Shown here piece by piece: positions 60,474-64,000 of a DNA stretch of 64,000 nt (within the stretch, counting starts at the first letter, position 1; every line of letters starts with the position of its first letter). Both the position numbers and the translations under genes were made by a program. Source of the stretch: Sipunculus nudus (taxonomy: Eukaryota > Annelida > Sipuncula > Golfingiida > Sipunculidae); contig JAPPUL010000081.1 in NCBI GenBank assembly GCA_026874595.1, forward strand, positions 250,001 to 314,000, written 5' to 3'. The notes under the pieces were generated by a model. The model was not told the origin of the DNA and ran no database searches. It was given only the letters and a program-made list of their open reading frames with translations.

Positions 60474-61536
60474 CCATTTCTGATAACATCTTAAAGCCTA
60501 TAAGCGCCTCTGAGTCTGTTATTGTATCATATTTAACGCGATTGCTCTCTTTAAGATAAGAATGCTCTGGCCCCACCCCAGGATAATCAAGTCCTGCCGC
60601 TATCGAATGCACATCCTCTATCTGGCCATATTCATCGCACAATACATAACTTTTACTCCCATGCAATATCCCAACACGCCCTTTTGTCAAAGTTGCTGCA
60701 TGCCGCCCCCTTAATGAAAGACCCTCTCCCCCTGCTTCAATACCGTACATTACAACAGCTTCATCCTCCAGAAAGGCATAAAATAACCCTATTGCATTAC
60801 TTCCACCCCCTACGCATGCTATCAACTTAGACGGAAGACAGCCCTCTTTTAACTCTATCTGCTCTTTTGCCTCCTCCCCTATCACCTTTTGAAACTCTCT
60901 TACCATCTTTGGAAACGGCTTTGGCCCCGCTACAGACCCTATTACATAATGTGTCGTCTTTACGTTTAAGGTCCAGTCTCTTAGTGCTTCGTTTAACGCA
61001 TCCTTTAACGTCATACTACCTGTCTCCACAGGTATTAGGTTCCCTCCTAATAGCTTTATCCTACTTGCGTTTAGCTTTTGTCTTTCTATATCTACCTTAC
61101 CCATGTATATATGACATTCAAGTCCAAGTAATGCACAGGCTGTTGCTGTTGCCACTCCATGCTGCCCTGCCCCTGTTTCTGCTATTATTCGCTTCTTCCC
61201 TAGAAACTTTGCAAGCAGTACTTGCCCTAGTGCGTTGTTTATTTTATGTGACCCTGTGTGATTTAAATCTTCTCTTTTTAAGTACAGCTTTACATCATAT
61301 CTTTTACTTAGACTTGCTGCGTAATATAACGGACTTGGACGTCCTATGTAGTCTTTTAAGTATTTTCTATACTCACCATCAAAAGCATCCCTTCCAACCA
61401 GATTAACAAAACCCTCTTCAAGCTCTTCTAAGGCATACATTAATGTCTCTGGGACATACTCCCCTCCAAAACGCCCAAAATATCCTCTATTATCTGGCAT
61501 TTTATATCTTTCTGGCATTTTATATCTTTCTTCCAA
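60340..61536 (-). CDS. trpB: Tryptophan synthase beta chain
   Basis: 398 residues from TTG 61536, which has AGGGG eight bases upstream; ATG codons at 61518 and 61500 lie in an in-frame 18-bp duplication and are alternatives. The PLP lysine is in [13 protein letters not shown] (K98). Other marks are [30 protein letters not shown], the [12 protein letters not shown] phosphate loop and the [14 protein letters not shown] region. It makes L-tryptophan from indole and serine. The usual trpA partner is now 3.9 kb downstream. Confidence 0.94.
   Translation of the reverse strand: MEERYKMPERYKMPDNRGYFGRFGGEYVPETLMYALEELEEGFVNLVGRDAFDGEYRKYLKDYIGRPSPLYYAASLSKRYDVKLYLKREDLNHTGSHKINNALGQVLLAKFLGKKRIIAETGAGQHGVATATACALLGLECHIYMGKVDIERQKLNASRIKLLGGNLIPVETGSMTLKDALNEALRDWTLNVKTTHYVIGSVAGPKPFPKMVREFQKVIGEEAKEQIELKEGCLPSKLIACVGGGSNAIGLFYAFLEDEAVVMYGIEAGGEGLSLRGRHAATLTKGRVGILHGSKSYVLCDEYGQIEDVHSIAAGLDYPGVGPEHSYLKESNRVKYDTITDSEALIGFKMLSEMEGIIPAFESAHALGYMNKLESRMELERGELIIINLSGRGDKDII
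61493..61528 (-). repeat. 18-bp in-frame tandem duplication at the trpB start
   Basis: TCTGGCATTTTATATCTT occurs twice in tandem. Both copies carry an ATG, so the protein begins with the repeated block [12 protein letters not shown]. Confidence 0.9.
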
Positions 61537-61554
61537 CCATATTTCCCCTATAAC

Positions 61555-64000
61555 CTAAGCTATACTCCCATTCTGGATAATATGATCTCTTACATGCTCT
61601 ATCGCATTCTGCACTTTATCTATCCGCATACCTCGTCCCTGCGCTATTATATCTTTACCACCACCCTGCCCTTCCAATATACTTGAGACCCCTTTTAGTA
61701 TATCATCCGCCTTGTATCTATCATGTAGCCCCTTAGAGACGCTTGCTATATAATATACTTCTTCGCCTATGCAAGATATTAGCAATGTTACTATATTCTC
61801 ATACTTTCCCTTTATATAGTCATTAACCTTCTTAAGCTCTTTTATATCCTTATCCTCTAGTTCAAGACCTATATAATTTATATCGGATATCTTTATTAAC
61901 GACTCTTTTAGCTTCTCATCTATCGCCGATAATGATAACTTATCTTTTAGCAATTTAATCTCTTTTTCTAATCTCTTGCCCGCTTGCTTAAGCCTCTTTA
62001 TCTTTTCAACATATTCTCTTCTATCCTTTATATTTAGAAGAAGAGAAAGCTCTTTATCAACATTAAATAATTCCATGTAATCCTCTAATGCCTTAAAACC
62101 GGTTATCGCTTCTATTCGCCTTGTCCCGCTTGATATTGAGCTCTCTGATATTATCTTAAATACCCCTATGTCTCCTGTACGCTTAACATGTGTCCCGCCG
62201 CAAAGTTCAAATGAGTCATATAGGCGTACTGTTCGAACCTTATCTGCGTATTTATCTCCGAAAAAGGCTAATGCTCCCTTTGATAACGCCTCTCCTTGCT
62301 CCATCTCCTCTATTTGTGTCTCTTTGTTATGCAATATTGTGTCGTTAACTTGTTTTTCAACCCGTAATATCTCATCTATACTAAGTGCGTTAAAATGAGA
62401 AAAGTCAAACCTAAGTTTATCATCTTTTACCAGTGAACCAAGTTGTCTTACATGCGTTCCTAAATTGTCTTTCAACGCCTTTTGTAGCAGATGTGTTGCT
62501 GAATGATTACGCGCTATCGATTTCTTTCGCTCAAGTTCAACATCGCATTTTACTTTATCACCTATTCTTATCTCCCCTCTTTCTAAACGACAATAATGCA
62601 ATATTAATTTATCCACACGCTTTGTGTCAATAACTTTTAACTCGCAATCTTCTTCTCCTTCTTCGCTTGCTTTATAAAGCTTCCCAACATCACCAACTTG
62701 CCCGCCTGATTCCCCGTAAAACACTGTCTTATCTAATAATAGAATTACATCTTTAATACCAGCACCTGAAACTCTAACTACATCCAACTTACTATATAAA
62801 AAGTCCTTAGAATCATCTTCTAGTATGTAGTCTATCCTCGATTCACACGCAGACTCTTCCATATACAATGTGTCTAAATACAATGTATCTAAATTCAAAA
62901 CTTCTTTAGGTAAACGATTATTCTCTTTTGTCCAACTCTGCCTCGCTTTTTCTCTTTGTCCCTCCATAAGCTCTTCATATCTTGCAAGGTCCACTTTAAG
63001 TCCTTTCTCATACGCTATCTCTTCCAAAAGACTTACTGGAAAACCCATTGAATCATATAATTTAAATGCTTCCTCTCCCGCTATAAGTACCTCTCCTCTC
63101 TCTTCCATCTTTGTTACAAGGTTATCTAAATACACACTCCCTTCTTTTAACGTGTTTAGAAAAATATCTTCTTCTGACTTTACTATCTTCTTAATCTTAT
63201 CTTTAGCTTGTTCAACCTCAGGATAGTCTGAAACGCATTTACACACAACATCTATAAGCGCAAACAAAAATGGCTTCTCAAACCCTATACTACTACCAGC
63301 TCGAGTTGCTCGTCTTAATAATCGGCGTATTACATATCCACGCCCCTCATTCGAGGGTATTATATCTTCTGCAAGCAAAAAGGATATTGCTCTTATATGA
63401 TCTGCTATAAGATTATATATACCAGATTTTGAACCCTCGTACCTTCCACCATTTGTAAGCTTTATAATCTCTTTAATTATAGGTTCAAACAAATCTGTCT
63501 TATACACTGAGTCAAGCCCCTCACTCACCATAGTAAGTCGTTCAAGACCCATCCCTGTATCTACTCCCTTGTATTTTAAAGGATTATAAGCCCCATCTAG
63601 AGACTTATTAAACTCATTAAAAACAAGATTCCAATACTCAATATAGCGGTCATTATCACCTCCTATTGTACTATCGATAAGCTCATTATTTGTAGACTCT
63701 CCTATGTCATAATACAATTCAGAACAAGGACCACAGGGACCAGTATCACCTGCAGGCCCCCAGAAATTATCCGCTTTCCCAAGACGAACAATTTTATCCT
63801 TAGAAATACCTATATGCTTGTTCCACAAATCAAAAGCTTCATCGTCATCTTCATATACTGATACTAAAATACGACTTTTATCAAGATTTATTACCTCTTT
63901 CGAAAACTCCCAGGCAAACTCTATACTTTCTTTTTTAAAATAATCGCCAAAAGAGAAGTTTCCTAGCATCTCAAAAAACGTATGATGACGTATTGTTTTG
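61555..64000 (-). CDS. alaS: Alanyl-tRNA synthetase, N-terminus missing
   Basis: The frame is open to the window end, so 815 residues are seen; roughly the first 75-80 of the usual 870-880 are lacking. Catalytic-domain end: RHHTFFEMLGNFSFGDYFK, GPCGPCSELYYD, EYWNLVFNEFN, GVDTGMGLERL and the YVIRRLLRRATR region. The editing domain has HSATH in ARNHSATHLLQKAL and CGGTHVKRTGDIG with the zinc Cys/His. The C-Ala domain ends at about the normal place. It charges tRNA-Ala and corrects Ser and Gly mistakes. trpB lies 18 bp downstream. Confidence 0.96.
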   Translation of the reverse strand, partial: KTIRHHTFFEMLGNFSFGDYFKKESIEFAWEFSKEVINLDKSRILVSVYEDDDEAFDLWNKHIGISKDKIVRLGKADNFWGPAGDTGPCGPCSELYYDIGESTNNELIDSTIGGDNDRYIEYWNLVFNEFNKSLDGAYNPLKYKGVDTGMGLERLTMVSEGLDSVYKTDLFEPIIKEIIKLTNGGRYEGSKSGIYNLIADHIRAISFLLAEDIIPSNEGRGYVIRRLLRRATRAGSSIGFEKPFLFALIDVVCKCVSDYPEVEQAKDKIKKIVKSEEDIFLNTLKEGSVYLDNLVTKMEERGEVLIAGEEAFKLYDSMGFPVSLLEEIAYEKGLKVDLARYEELMEGQREKARQSWTKENNRLPKEVLNLDTLYLDTLYMEESACESRIDYILEDDSKDFLYSKLDVVRVSGAGIKDVILLLDKTVFYGESGGQVGDVGKLYKASEEGEEDCELKVIDTKRVDKLILHYCRLERGEIRIGDKVKCDVELERKKSIARNHSATHLLQKALKDNLGTHVRQLGSLVKDDKLRFDFSHFNALSIDEILRVEKQVNDTILHNKETQIEEMEQGEALSKGALAFFGDKYADKVRTVRLYDSFELCGGTHVKRTGDIGVFKIISESSISSGTRRIEAITGFKALEDYMELFNVDKELSLLLNIKDRREYVEKIKRLKQAGKRLEKEIKLLKDKLSLSAIDEKLKESLIKISDINYIGLELEDKDIKELKKVNDYIKGKYENIVTLLISCIGEEVYYIASVSKGLHDRYKADDILKGVSSILEGQGGGKDIIAQGRGMRIDKVQNAIEHVRDHIIQNGSIA

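Overview
The window is a low-GC (roughly one-third G+C by eye), gene-dense stretch of a diderm bacterial chromosome. It encodes LPS export (lptB and a very long LptA-like protein), a SurA-type periplasmic chaperone, several lipoproteins, sigma-54 with an NtrC-type activator, futalosine-route menaquinone synthesis and TAXI-type TRAP transporters. Many TPR proteins, three cyclic-nucleotide-binding-domain proteins, relaxed lipoboxes, frequent TTG/GTG starts and a strong purine bias of coding strands fit Spirochaetota best, but this is an inference (about 40 percent). The genetic code is standard and I see no prophage, CRISPR array or intact insertion sequence.

Layout. 1-6389 (+): end of a TrmH/RlmB-type rRNA methyltransferase, a LysM protein with a decayed M23 domain, apt, then mqnE-mqnA-mqnC and panC. 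6419-14219 (-): lptA-like, lptB, rpoN, long hpf and ptsN in the classical order, preceded by a TPR protein and a small membrane protein. 14382-15710 (+): folC, whose codon and strand composition differ from its neighbours. 15725-19618 (-): a TPR protein, a phosphohexomutase and an NtrC-family regulator. 19948-31135 (+): a frameshifted ankyrin lipoprotein, lutABC, a three-module D-lactate/2-hydroxyacid dehydrogenase, a TAXI-TRAP transporter and a small outer-membrane-type protein. 31293-45120 (-): an SH3 protein, nusB, a PpiC/SurA chaperone, TPR and LysM envelope proteins, murC, nfeD, prmC, prfA, tRNA-Arg(CCU), two cNMP-domain proteins and an amidohydrolase. 45479-47555 (+): glgC and an exported double-CBM48 protein. 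47610-51947 (-): a 1445-residue TPR protein with a histidine-kinase-like end lacking the phospho-acceptor histidine. 52206-53871 (+): a multidomain protein with a decayed VanY-like domain and a small ORF. 53923-64000 (-): accD, a cNMP protein, trpA, a second TAXI-TRAP locus, trpB and partial alaS.

How the genes fit together. Menaquinone made by MqnA/E/C would accept electrons from LutABC and the flavin/Fe-S dehydrogenase, so the window describes respiratory oxidation of lactate-like acids, with a TRAP importer next to it. Apt directly upstream of mqnE fits recycling of the adenine released when aminofutalosine is hydrolysed. RpoN, PtsN and the NtrC-type regulator are the usual nitrogen/envelope control set.

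Most notable observations. (1) A trpB-trpA junction repeat of about 185 bp brackets the second TAXI-TRAP locus: trpA is intact on one side with a decayed trpB 3' end, and trpB is intact on the other with a decayed trpA 5' end. (2) At least sixteen short tandem duplications, mostly 11-21 bp and two copies, lie at gene starts or between genes. (3) The pseudo-kinase fused to about 30 TPRs. (4) Strong inverted repeats in the leaders of lutA, the TAXI gene and glgC.
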